Of a stretch of 64,000 nt of DNA, positions 1 through 7,689 are shown in pieces. Position numbers and translations under genes: made by a program. The stretch is from positions 8,880,163 through 8,944,162 of the forward strand of contig NZ_CP042425.1 of assembly GCF_008254045.1 (NCBI RefSeq), given 5' to 3'. This stretch comes from Limnoglobus roseus. GTDB lineage: Bacteria > Planctomycetota > Planctomycetia > Gemmatales > Gemmataceae. The notes beneath the pieces were generated by a model, which saw nothing but the letters and a program-made list of their open reading frames with translations, was not told the origin of the DNA and did no database searches. How positions within the stretch are numbered: the stretch's first letter is position 1; each line of letters begins with the position of its first letter.

Positions 1-1047
1 CAAATCGGCGGCTTTCCAGAATACTCGCTGGGGAATGCCGTCGAGGACCGCCCGCAGCGTTTCTCGCGAGGCGAACAACTCCTCCTCCGCCTTCTTGCGG
101 GCCGTGATGTCCTGATCGATTCCGTCGACCAAGACGCAGCCGTTCGCGTCGCGAGTCGTCCGCGCCTGCGTTTGAACCCAGACCGTCTGTCCGTCCGGCC
201 GGACGATGCGGATTTCGTCGCAGACAGATTCCGCCCCGGCGAGCAAGGATTCGATGCGTCGGGTTACGATCTCCCGGTCCGCGGGGTGGACGAGTTCCCG
301 GTAAGCGTCGGCCGAAGGGCTGAACACCGTTCGGCCGACGCCCATAAGTTCGTACAAGGCGTCGGACCACCACAACGCCCCCGTGGCCGGCGCCCACGCC
401 CAACTCCCAAGGCGGGCGAGTCGCTGGGCCTCGAGCAAGCGGTCCTGCGTTTCCTTTAATCGCCGTTCGGTCGCCACCCGATCGGTCACGTCCCGAGAGA
501 TACCGACGAGTCCGATGACGTTTCCGTCGGCGTCGCGGTAGGGGGCCTTCATCGCCTGGTAGATTCGCGTGACGCCGGCGGCCGTGAGTTCCTCCTCGCC
601 AATTTCCGCCACCCCGGCGTTCATGATCCGCCGGTCTCGCTCCATGACCCGGCTGGCACTCTGCGGGTCGAAAAGATCACGATCATCACGTCCGAGTACC
701 TCGGTGACGGGCCGGCCGACGAACCGGGCGGCGGCCTCGTTGAACAGGAGGTAACAACCGTCAAGATTTTTCACGAACACGGCGTCCGAGGTACTGCCGG
801 CCACCGCCTGAAGGAGGGCGTCCGTTCGCGCGACGTCCCGCCCGGACCGGCGGACGAGCCAGTATCCGAGACCGGCCGAGATCAGGACGAATGTGGTCCC
901 CTTCGCGACGGCGACCCAGAACCCGGTTCGGGCTTGGACCTCGACCCCGAGCACGAGCCGGTCGGACAACCACACCCACAAAAGGCCGAAAGCAAGGTAG
1001 GTCATCGCCACTCGGGTGGCCTGTGAGCGGATGGACACGTTTGGCAT
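1..1047 (-). CDS. Membrane-anchored multi-PAS sensor protein, C-terminus beyond window
   Basis: On the minus strand the frame opens at ATG 1047 and has no stop before the window edge, so at least 349 residues are present and the C-terminus is missing. Two hydrophobic segments (about residues 12-28 and 43-64) are followed by a PAS domain (about 75-190, with SDAVFVKNLDGCYLLFN and a PAC-like end GLVGISRDVTDR). A second PAS_3-like domain follows (about 205-320, LGSWAWAPATGALWW) and then the start of a third. This is the usual input half of a sensor histidine kinase or a diguanylate cyclase; the output domain is out of view, so the class cannot be decided. The receiver gene at 1705 is divergent from it and could be a partner, but nothing here proves that. 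Confidence 0.85.
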   Translation of the reverse strand, partial: MPNVSIRSQATRVAMTYLAFGLLWVWLSDRLVLGVEVQARTGFWVAVAKGTTFVLISAGLGYWLVRRSGRDVARTDALLQAVAGSTSDAVFVKNLDGCYLLFNEAAARFVGRPVTEVLGRDDRDLFDPQSASRVMERDRRIMNAGVAEIGEEELTAAGVTRIYQAMKAPYRDADGNVIGLVGISRDVTDRVATERRLKETQDRLLEAQRLARLGSWAWAPATGALWWSDALYELMGVGRTVFSPSADAYRELVHPADREIVTRRIESLLAGAESVCDEIRIVRPDGQTVWVQTQARTTRDANGCVLVDGIDQDITARKKAEEELFASRETLRAVLDGIPQRVFWKAADL

Positions 1048-1298
1048 AACGACTGATTTGCGTACCGTCCGGCCGCGAAGCCGTGATACCGCGTGAGGTG
1101 GTGAAATCGTGTTGACGACGCTCAAGCCTAGGACATCAAATGGCGCAGAACGTGGAAAGTCACCGTCGGATTGAACCGCCGAGCCGTCCCTGTCAGGCGA
1201 ACCCCTAATTTACAACTGCCCGCCTTACGTTCGTTTGCCCGTTCCGCCCTCGCGTCGTAGCGTTGTTCGTGCCCACACTGCCTGCGGGAGTTCGCCCA

Positions 1299-1708
1299 TG
1301 CCCACGCAGAAGAATTCGAGAATATTCGACCGCTTCCAACAGTGGCGAGTCCGCCCCGTGACTCTCGCGACCGCCGCCGATGCGGTTTCCGCCGTCCTCG
1401 AACCGATACACCGGACTGCCCTCCGAGATAGCCCGTTCACCGACCTCGGCCGCTTCGATTATTGCCTCGGCGTCATCGTCCGTGCCCGCCTTGGCCTTTG
1501 GGCTGGGGTACAAGTTTCCGACCACGACGGCCGGGTCGAAGCGTGCCCGGACGCGGCCTCCCGTCTCGTCATTCAAGAAGTATGGCTGCGAGAGCAAGAG
1601 CAATACATCCTCACCCACCCGACCACCCTCGCGGCGACGAGGTATTCGTCGATGAGTACTTGGGGACAGATCGGTATGAGCAGATGCGACGAGGGGATGA
1701 AACAATGA
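1299..1708 (+). CDS. Small protein of unknown function, translationally coupled to the receiver gene
   Basis: 136 residues from ATG 1299, preceded by GGGAG eight bases upstream. I do not recognise a family. The stop TGA (1706-1708) overlaps the start ATG (1705-1707) of the receiver gene in the arrangement ATGA, which usually marks translational coupling and is the main reason to believe this frame. About 70% of its codons end in G or C, lower than clear genes here but above random. The C-terminal half is fairly polar (EVWLREQEQYILTHPTT). An antisense frame over the same stretch is also open and cannot be fully excluded. Confidence 0.45.
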
Positions 1709-2154
1709 CTCGCCACGAGCAGGCGACCCGGTACTTCGGCAAGAGAACGGGGCCCGCCTCGCCCACCCCGACTGACACCGTGGGGACGGGTTTGACAGTT
1801 CTGTTGGTCGAGGACGACGGGCTGGTCCGGGCCATGACGCGGTTGCTACTGAAGCGACTCGGCTTCACGATCCTGGAGGCAGCCGGCGGGTTGGAGGCCG
1901 TCATGCTCGCGCGGTCCCAGACGGCCCCAATCGACCTGGTCGTAACCGACGTAGTCATGCCGGGGGCGGGCGGCCGCCATGTGGCGGAACGGTTAGGTGA
2001 ACTCCGCCCAGGTGTAAAGGTGCTGTACATGTCCGGCTACACGAACGACACCGTCATTCAGAACGGCGTCGCGCTCGGCGAGGTAAACTTCCTAGCCAAG
2101 CCGTTCACCCCCGAAACATTCGGCCGCAAGGTGCGAGCAGTCCTCGCCCTGTGA
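1705..2154 (+). CDS. CheY-like single-domain response regulator
   Basis: 149 residues; the receiver domain covers about residues 30-149. The acidic pocket is E36-D37-D38 (LLVEDDG), the phosphoacceptor is D82 (VVTDVVMPG), the switch Ser is S110 (VLYMSGYTND) and the conserved Lys is K132 (FLAKPF). There is no output domain, so it acts by phosphorelay or protein contact. The VLYMSGYTND signature is the type found at the C-terminus of hybrid histidine kinases. The frame is open upstream of 1705, but the ATGA overlap with the preceding gene and the domain boundary favour ATG 1705. Confidence 0.88.
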   Translation: MTRHEQATRYFGKRTGPASPTPTDTVGTGLTVLLVEDDGLVRAMTRLLLKRLGFTILEAAGGLEAVMLARSQTAPIDLVVTDVVMPGAGGRHVAERLGELRPGVKVLYMSGYTNDTVIQNGVALGEVNFLAKPFTPETFGRKVRAVLAL

Positions 2155-2480
2155 CACCGTCGGTAGGTCGATGTGTCCGCTGCCAGATCGCGGACAACTA
2201 GAGTGCGACGAACACACCTGATGTCTGACCTCCCGGGCGTTGTCTACCCTTCGGTTCCACCGGAGGAACTGGGGGCGGATACCAATTCCGGCATTACCGC
2301 CCACGGCAGTGCTTGATGATTCCAAGTTTGCGTAACCACTCTACCACTCCACAATTGACGCGGTTGGGGCCTCCGGCCCGTGCTGGAACTGGGCCGAAAG
2401 GTTTGCGAGGTCGTCGTACTGCTGGAGGCCCCGACCGCCGCCCTGGAAGTTCACATCGGCGACCATCGAGGGGCGACGTG
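2155..2480. other. Gene-free stretch
   Basis: No convincing coding frame between the receiver gene and the small-protein remnant. No clear promoter, hairpin terminator or repeat was recognised. Confidence 0.5.
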
Positions 2481-2699
2481 ATGCAAATCCGCGGGCGGTT
2501 GAATCGGCTGGTCGCGAAAGTGCGGGCTTCCCAACCCGACGCCGTCCCGTGGACGGTCTTCCTGGTCGAAGCGACACCCGGCCGGCATGCGGATCGCGTG
2601 GGGCGGGATCGCCCGTGAGATCTACTACGACGCCGCCCGCCGACCTTGCCCCCGGACGGGTCGCACGAGATCATCCTCGGGCCCGAGTTCGACGTGTGA
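2481..2699 (+). pseudogene. Degenerate copy A of small 'VEA..GGIARE' protein 1
   Basis: Homologous to the intact gene at 51961-52182. The start reads MQIRGRLNRLVAKVRASQ, then TVFLVEATPGR. The frame is lost near 2583, resumes as WGGIAREIYYD, is lost again near 2631, and resumes as SHEIILGPEFDV before the TGA at 2697. Two frame changes in about 220 bases argue for decay rather than one sequencing error. The stop-to-start spacer (GTGTGAAAGGGAGACCGG) to the next gene is kept almost unchanged from the intact copy. Confidence 0.75.
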
Positions 2700-2711
2700 A
2701 AGGGAGACCGG

Positions 2712-3007
2712 ATGTCGGCGCGACTACGCCGGGTGAGGAAGCTCGAGGCGGCACGGGTGCGGCTGGTCCCGCCGCCGGCGTGGCCGGGCGTCGTGTTCGT
2801 CCTCGAGGCCACCCCCGACCGACCGCCGGGCCGGTGGGTCCGCCCGGACGGGGCGACCGAGGTCCTCGTCTACGACCCGGCCGGGCCCAAGCCCGACGTC
2901 CGGTTCCCCGGCAACCCCTCGTCCTCGGCGGAGAGATCGACCCGTTCGCCCGCGACCCCGAACTGCGCGCGGCGTGCCGGTTCGTCCCAGCCGGGCACCC
3001 CACATAG
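2712..3007 (+). pseudogene. Degenerate copy A of small protein 2 of the pair
   Basis: Homologous to the intact gene at 52195-52485. It starts MSARLRRVRKLEAARVRL, then VVFVLEATPDRPPGRWVR and EVLVYDPAGPKPDVRFPGNP. One C is missing from the run near 2915-2918 compared with the intact copy, so the frame shifts; the remaining tail (LVLGGEIDPFARDPELRAAC) follows in another frame and ends at TAG 3005-3007. Apart from this single base it is nearly intact, so a sequencing error is possible for this member. Confidence 0.75.
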
Positions 3008-3154
3008 TCGCCCGTCATCAGTCCGTGGAACCGGCTGAGGTCGACTCTCCGCCGGCGTGACTCCGGCACGGACGTGACGAGGTCGGCCCGGCGGTCGCCG
3101 TCCAGGTTCTTGGCGGCCACAGGCCGTCCGGGCCGGCGAAGAAGCTGGCGGGCG

Positions 3155-4525
3155 TCAGGCGAAGACGCCGCGGATCGGCGTGCCCTGCGGGACCAGCGGG
3201 ATCGGCCGGCCGAGCCGGTCGCGGAGTTCCAGGGCCGGGTCGATGCCCATCGCGTGGTAGATCGTGGCGACGACGTCCGCCGCAGTGACCGGGCACTCGC
3301 TCGGGTACGCGCCCCGCTTGTCGCTGGCCCCGTACACGAACCCGCCTTTCGTCCCGCCGCCGGCGAACAGCACGGAGTAACAGAACTCCCAGTGGTCGCG
3401 GCCCCCGCCGCCGTTGATCTTGGGCGTGCGGCCGATCTCGCCCATGACCACCACCAGCGTCCGGTCCAGTAGGCCGCGGTCGGTTAGGTCCGAGAGCAGC
3501 GCCGAGAAGCCGAGGTCGAACGGCGGCAACAACTGGTTCTTGAGCTTGCCGAAGTTGTCCCCGTGCGTGTCCCAGGTGGCGTTCGCGTCCGGCGCCCAGG
3601 ACACGCACGCGAGGCGGGTTCCGGCTTCAACGAGGCGGCGGGCGAGGAGCAGGCTCTGGCCGTAGATGTTCCGGCCGTAGGCGTCGCGGACCTTCGGCGA
3701 CTCCCGGTCGATCCGAAAGGCCCGCTGGGCCGCCGGCGATGCGAGCAGGTCGCAGGCCCGCGCCTGAAGGCGTTCCAGGTCGTCCGCCGGGGCGGCCCGG
3801 ACGGCGTCCGCCCGGTTCACGCCCGCCAGCAACTGAGCCCGGTCCCGCACCCGCGCCGCGGTCACCCCCGCGCCGGGCGTCAGCGCCGGCAAGTCGAACC
3901 CGTCCGGGTCCGGTCCGCCCTTGAGCACGAGGAACGGGTCGTGCGTCTTCCCGAGCCACCCGCCGAGGAAGCCGGGCTGCGGCGGCCCGCCGGCACCCTC
4001 GGCCGTCAGGTGCGGCAAAAGTGCATACGGCACGACGTTAGCCGCGGGCGGGCGGTGGTGGCCGACGACCGAGCCGATCGCCGGGTGGTCGGTCGGCTTC
4101 GCGCCGACGATGCCCGCGCGGACGTTGCTGCTGACCCCGGTGAGGGCGGTGTAGACGGCCGGCGCGTGCGCCACCTGGTCGTGGTGGACGGACCGCACGA
4201 GCGTGCAGTGGGACGTCAGCCGGGACAGCCGCGGCAGGTGCTCGCAGACCTGGACGCCGGGCACCGAGGTGGCGACCGGCCGGAACTCGCTCCGCATCTC
4301 CTTCGGCAGGTCCGGCTTCATGTCCCACGTGTCGAGGTGGCTCGGCCCGCCGTTGAGGAACACGAGGATGCAAGAGTCCGCCCCGGCCGCGCCGCCGGGC
4401 GACGCCCGTTCGCCGGCCGCCAACAGCCGCGGCAGCGTCAGGTCCAGGGCGCCGATGGCCCCGATCTGGAGCATGTTCCGCCGGGTCAATCCGACCGGAC
4501 CCCGGCAGTTCACAGGCGCTCGCAT
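3155..4525 (-). CDS. DUF1501 family secreted protein
   Basis: 456 residues. The N-terminus carries a Tat-like export signal (TRRNMLQIGAIGALDLTL, ending near LAAGE). DUF1501 hallmarks are FLNGGPSHLDTWDMKP, VRSVHHDQVAHAP near residue 115, CVSWAPDANATWDTHGDN, and the C-terminal VVVMGEIGRTPKINGGGGRD followed by DHWEFCYSVLFAGGG. The fold belongs to the alkaline-phosphatase/sulfatase-like superfamily; the substrate is unknown. In planctomycetes these proteins are usually paired with a PSCyt1/PSD1 (DUF1549/DUF1553) cytochrome gene. No such partner lies beside it here; both neighbours are gene fragments. Confidence 0.9.
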   Translation of the reverse strand: MRAPVNCRGPVGLTRRNMLQIGAIGALDLTLPRLLAAGERASPGGAAGADSCILVFLNGGPSHLDTWDMKPDLPKEMRSEFRPVATSVPGVQVCEHLPRLSRLTSHCTLVRSVHHDQVAHAPAVYTALTGVSSNVRAGIVGAKPTDHPAIGSVVGHHRPPAANVVPYALLPHLTAEGAGGPPQPGFLGGWLGKTHDPFLVLKGGPDPDGFDLPALTPGAGVTAARVRDRAQLLAGVNRADAVRAAPADDLERLQARACDLLASPAAQRAFRIDRESPKVRDAYGRNIYGQSLLLARRLVEAGTRLACVSWAPDANATWDTHGDNFGKLKNQLLPPFDLGFSALLSDLTDRGLLDRTLVVVMGEIGRTPKINGGGGRDHWEFCYSVLFAGGGTKGGFVYGASDKRGAYPSECPVTAADVVATIYHAMGIDPALELRDRLGRPIPLVPQGTPIRGVFA

Positions 4526-4911
4526 CTCAATCGTTCCCTTGCTTTCGGTCGGAAGACGCCGGGGTGGGGCCGGCCTTGCCGAGCCGGGTGACGGTCCTTG
4601 AGGTCGCCCGTGGTTGGGAATGGCCGGCGGGCGCGAGCCGGATCAAGTGCGTGGACGTCGGGCATGACCGTTCGGGGAGTGACTCGGGCGGGTGACGGGT
4701 CGTCGGGCGGCCGTCGAGACTAGTTGACCACACCGCGGAGGGTCGGTCAATGCGCTCGACAGAAAAAGCCAGGTTTGTGGCCGGGTGGTACGTCATGCCG
4801 TGCGGGTGAATTCCGGCCCGTACCGCTAACCGATCGAGGCGGCCGCACCTCAACTCCGTCAGGCTCCGGACGGAAGAATCGATTGCGACTTCCGAGCGTC
4901 GGTTGCCCCTC
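4526..4911. other. Gene-free stretch
   Basis: Upstream region of the DUF1501 gene and the gap to an HTH remnant. No coding frame with supporting signals was seen and no clear promoter could be assigned. Confidence 0.5.
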
Positions 4912-5109
4912 CTATCCGTCTTGGCGGACTTGCTTTTCGATGGCCTGGAGCTTGGCCCGCAACGTCGTGCGGGAGATGCCGAGGAGTTGGCGGGCTGGCA
5001 CCTGGTTGCCGCCGGCCCGCCGCAACGCCAATACCGCCCGGTCCACGGCCCGCTCGACTTTCGCGTAGATGTCTTCTTCGCCGCGATCCACGAGGTCGTT
5101 CGTCAGGGC
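4912..5109 (-). pseudogene. Fis-type HTH tail of an NtrC-like regulator (remnant)
   Basis: The minus strand encodes EDIYAKVERAVDRAVLALRR, then GGNQVPARQLLGISRTTLRA and KLQAIEKQVRQDG before TAG at 4912-4914. This is the C-terminal Fis-type DNA-binding helix-turn-helix found in sigma-54-dependent regulators. An in-frame TAG at 5110-5112 and no AAA+ domain upstream show that only the last 65 or so residues survive. Confidence 0.7.
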
Positions 5110-5199
5110 CTACAAGTCCACCCGGTCGGGCATCGACGAGGGGTCGGCGACCATCCCCCGGGTCGGGCGGGACTGGCGCGGCTGGCGGTCGGACCCGAG

Positions 5200-5436
5200 C
5201 GGCGACCGGATGCTCGGCTGCCGTGAAGAGCAGATCGCCGTCTGGTCCGTCCGCACGGCCGGCGATTATACGTCCTCGTGCATCCGGCCGCCAAGACGAG
5301 CAATCCCGCGTGCTCACCTGACGGCCGGCGGATCGCCACCATCGCCTCCGACAAGCAGGTCAGCGTGTGGGACGCGGCGGACGGCAAACGGATCCGGGCG
5401 TTCGACGAGTTCGCGCAACTGCGGGACACTATGCAC
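5200..5436 (+). pseudogene. WD40-repeat fragment
   Basis: Two blade-like pieces are visible in two frames: DRMLGCREEQIAVWSVRTAG (from about 5204), then SPDGRRIATIASDKQVSVWD followed by AADGKRIRAFDEF. They match the structure of WD40 repeats such as those in the kinase at 40362-43949, but are out of frame with each other, with no start or end. It is a fragment stranded between the HTH tail and the recombinase tail. Confidence 0.6.
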
Positions 5437-5470
5437 GGTTACGTGTCGCCGGCGTGGAACCTGGACGACC

Positions 5471-5584
5471 GTGCGGACGGTGCAGGAGTTGCTGGGGCAC
5501 ACGAGCGTGGAGACGACGAGGATCGATGTCCACGTGTTGAACAAGGGCGGCCGCGGCGTGGCGAGCCCGGCCGACTGTCTGTAG
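5471..5584 (+). pseudogene. C-terminal tail of a tyrosine recombinase, integron-integrase-like
   Basis: 37 residues remain: TVQELLGHTSVETTRIDVHV, then LNKGGRGVASPADCL and TAG. The TVQELLGHxxVxTT motif and the GGRGVxSPxD ending are characteristic of integron integrases and close relatives. The catalytic tyrosine, normally in TTxIYTHV, is Asp here (TTRIDVHV), so even this piece is inactive. It sits about 110 bases before the first cassette-like gene and points the same way as the cassettes. That orientation is known for the inverted-integrase integrons of spirochaetes, planctomycetes and relatives. Assignment to IntI specifically is inference from 37 residues. Confidence 0.6.
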
Positions 5585-5693
5585 CCGGCCGGGCCTGGAG
5601 CGGACGTTTCACGAGTTGGTGGTTGACCCGCGCCGGGACGGCGGTTAGCCTGGCGCCCACGGTCGCGCGGCGAAAGGTCGGCGACCCGGACGG

Positions 5694-6350
5694 ATGAGAA
5701 CAACTCCGAGTCGGCCTAATTCCCTGTTCGGCAAGAGAGGGCTTCTGGCGGTGGCAGCAGAACACGAGATACGGGCCGACTACGACCGGGACACCATCGC
5801 CATCTACCAGGCGTACTCCCCGGCCATCGCCAACGCGGCCTTGGAGGCCGGCCGGTTCATTCCGCCGTTCTCGTTCCACCGCATGACCTGGATCAAGCCG
5901 TCGTTCCTGTGGCTCATGCACCGTAGCAACTGGGGGCTGAAAAGTGCCCAAGAGCGGGTGCTGTGTGTGCGGGTCAAGCGGGCGGGGTGGGAACGGGCGT
6001 TGTCGCTGGCCTGCCTGACTTCGTTCGAGCCGGGGGCGTTCGCCAACCCGGATGAGTGGGCCGAGCAGTTCGCCGCCGCACGGGTGCACCTGCAATGGGA
6101 TCCGGAGCGTTCGCTGCGCGGGGCCGGCCTGCCGTACCACAGCATCCAGGTCGGGCTGAGTCGGCACGTCATCCGTGAGTACGTGGACGAGTGGGTGGCC
6201 GGCATCGAGGACATCACGCCCCGCGTCCGAAAGATGTATGACTTCCTGCAGTCCGGGCAGGCGGATAAGGCTAAGCGGCTGCTCCCCCCGGAACGGGTGT
6301 ACCCGGTCAGCCCGGAGTTGGGCCGGCGGCTGCTGATCGGCGGGTCGTAA
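5694..6350 (+). CDS. DUF4291 family protein (cassette gene 1)
   Basis: 218 residues; the conserved part starts at AEHEIRADYDRDTIAIYQAY. Family signatures visible are FIPPFSFHRMTWIKPSFLWL, HRSNWGLKSAQERVLCVRV and LQWDPERSLRGAGLPYHSIQ. DUF4291 proteins are widespread single-domain proteins of unproven function. The listed start is the first codon in frame; a GTG near 5752 would trim about 19 residues and fits the family start better. It stands alone between the recombinase tail and the first attC-like element, as a gene cassette would, and has no visible promoter of its own. Confidence 0.85.
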   Translation: MRTTPSRPNSLFGKRGLLAVAAEHEIRADYDRDTIAIYQAYSPAIANAALEAGRFIPPFSFHRMTWIKPSFLWLMHRSNWGLKSAQERVLCVRVKRAGWERALSLACLTSFEPGAFANPDEWAEQFAAARVHLQWDPERSLRGAGLPYHSIQVGLSRHVIREYVDEWVAGIEDITPRVRKMYDFLQSGQADKAKRLLPPERVYPVSPELGRRLLIGGS

Positions 6351-6356
6351 AGGCAC

Positions 6357-6452
6357 GCCGAACCCGCTGCAGCAGACACCGGCCGCATGAATTGGTTCTG
6401 GACGTTCATCGGCTTCTGATTGCGGCCGGGCCGGTGAACTCGGTCGTTCGGC
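6357..6452 (+). repeat. attC-like element 1 (96 bp)
   Basis: Begins GCCGAAC (6357-6363) seven bases after the DUF4291 stop and ends with its exact complement GTTCGGC (6446-6452). An inner pair CACCGGCC / GGCCGGTG lies toward the middle, so the strand can fold into an imperfect hairpin. This layout (RYYYAAC-like core, inner box, loop, inner box, GTTRRRY-like core, placed just 3' of a gene) matches integron attC sites, apart from one core base (GTTC rather than GTTR). The centre GCATGAATTGG is shared with the other copies. Confidence 0.65.
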
Positions 6453-6471
6453 CGCGGAGGTGGAGGGGCGG

Positions 6472-7002
6472 ATGGGACTGTTCGACCGGTTCCGCAAACC
6501 AAAGCCGGCCGTTCCACTGCCGCAACTTTGCTACGACGTGGCGTACTTCGTGCTGCCGCACTACGCCTTCAATGACCTGGCCAAGCTCGCCGAACTGTGC
6601 CTGAACACCCCCACGGCGGCCGACCCGTTCTTCTACGTCATGGCCGCTCAGATGCGGAAGGTCGAGCCGGACGCCGAGGACGCCAAGCGGTTCCGCTGGC
6701 ACCACGGGCAACTCGGCGACGGCCGCGAGTACTTCGCGCTGGAATACCCGACCCCGCCGCCGGTCGATATGTCCGAAGTGTCGATCGAGCAGATGGTCGG
6801 CGGTGGCTGCACCAAGCTCGTCCTCGCCCCGCACTTCTCGGCCATCCTTCGCCAGGCAGGCAGCGCGCAATACTTCATTCTGGGGCAGGCCCCGATAGGC
6901 GGCGGGACGACACTACGGTGCGTCCTGCCCGAAGGCGCAAACTGCAACCTCGGTCCCGGACCGGAGCCGAAGCTGGCGTCGTTCCTGGACGCGATCCGCT
7001 AG
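6472..7002 (+). CDS. Unknown cytoplasmic protein (cassette gene 2)
   Basis: 176 residues from ATG 6472, chosen because GGAGGGG lies just upstream; an in-frame ATG at 6460 would be too close to that site. I do not recognise the family. The start MGLFDRFRKPKPAVPLPQL is typical of soluble proteins in toxin-immunity or phage-linked loci. There is no signal peptide or membrane segment. It lies between attC-like elements 1 and 2, 20 bases after the first and 16 before the second. Confidence 0.75.
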   Translation: MGLFDRFRKPKPAVPLPQLCYDVAYFVLPHYAFNDLAKLAELCLNTPTAADPFFYVMAAQMRKVEPDAEDAKRFRWHHGQLGDGREYFALEYPTPPPVDMSEVSIEQMVGGGCTKLVLAPHFSAILRQAGSAQYFILGQAPIGGGTTLRCVLPEGANCNLGPGPEPKLASFLDAIR

Positions 7003-7017
7003 TGGGCGGCAAAGTAC

Positions 7018-7114
7018 GCCGAACCCGGCGCGGCACCGGCACCGGTAGCATGAATCGCTTCTCAGTGGTGTAGGTCGCTGAGCGCGGCCGGGCTGGTGAG
7101 CATGATCGTTCGGC
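7018..7114 (+). repeat. attC-like element 2 (97 bp)
   Basis: GCCGAAC at 7018-7024 and GTTCGGC at 7108-7114 bound a 97-bp imperfect palindrome. Next to the outer cores, nine-base spacers on each side lead to CACCGGCACCGG on the left and CCGGGCTGGTG on the right, which pair with small mismatches. The arrangement and the centre (GCATGAATCGC) match element 1. Confidence 0.65.
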
Positions 7115-7129
7115 CACAGAGGGCTGCGG

Positions 7130-7672
7130 ATGCGGAGGTCGCTGGAAGACACTTGGAGGCTCCTTGAGTCGCAGCACGCGGACGTGCCCCGCCACCCTGA
7201 CGGCCGACCGCTGATCCGCGACCGGATGCCCACCGTCTACGACGAGGAGCCGCTCGGGTTCAGCTACTTTCGATCTGGGCTGGAGGACGACGACCGCAGT
7301 CACCTGACCATGCCCCGCACCCTGTTCAGCCGGTCGTGGCTGGTCCGCACCAGCTTCGCCGGCACCGACCTGTCCGAGTCGTGCATGTGCTGGAACGACT
7401 TCGACGGGTGCGACTTCAGCGGGGCCGACCTGTCCGGGTGCGACATGCGGGCGTCCCACTTCCGGGGGTGCCGGTTCGCCGGGGCGGTGCTGCGGGGCGC
7501 GGACCTCCGACGGTCGTCGTTCGAGGGCTGCGACTTCGCCGGGGCCGACATGGCGGGCGCAGTCGCCGAGGACGAGGACCTCGACGGGTGCATCCACGAC
7601 TTCCTCAGCCCAGAGCAGCAGGCGGTCATGGCGTTGTCGCCGGACGAGGGGCCAGAGCCGCCCGGCGGGTAG
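7130..7672 (+). CDS. Pentapeptide-repeat protein (cassette gene 3)
   Basis: 180 residues. From about residue 70 a run of A(D/N)LXX-type pentapeptides is visible: TSFAGTDLSESCMCWNDFDG, CDFSGADLSGCDMRASHF, AGAVLRGADLRRSSFEGCDF. These predict a short right-handed quadrilateral beta-helix. The N-terminal 65 residues (LGFSYFRSGLEDDDRSHLT) resemble the leader of immunity-type pentapeptide proteins. No export signal. The gene sits between attC-like elements 2 and 3 with 15 bases before it and nine after, so it has the geometry of a cassette. The molecular role is not known. Confidence 0.85.
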   Translation: MRRSLEDTWRLLESQHADVPRHPDGRPLIRDRMPTVYDEEPLGFSYFRSGLEDDDRSHLTMPRTLFSRSWLVRTSFAGTDLSESCMCWNDFDGCDFSGADLSGCDMRASHFRGCRFAGAVLRGADLRRSSFEGCDFAGADMAGAVAEDEDLDGCIHDFLSPEQQAVMALSPDEGPEPPGG

Positions 7673-7689
7673 CAAAGGCACGCCGAACC

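Noticed and set aside
1205..1705. Minus-strand open frame opposite the 136-residue ORF
   Set aside because: Its composition is also protein-like, but it lacks a start context and the plus-strand frame has a ribosome-binding site and an ATGA overlap with a certain gene.
3018..3608. Minus-strand 196-codon frame before the DUF1501 end
   Set aside because: Out-of-frame shadow of the DUF1501 gene, rich in Arg and Gly.
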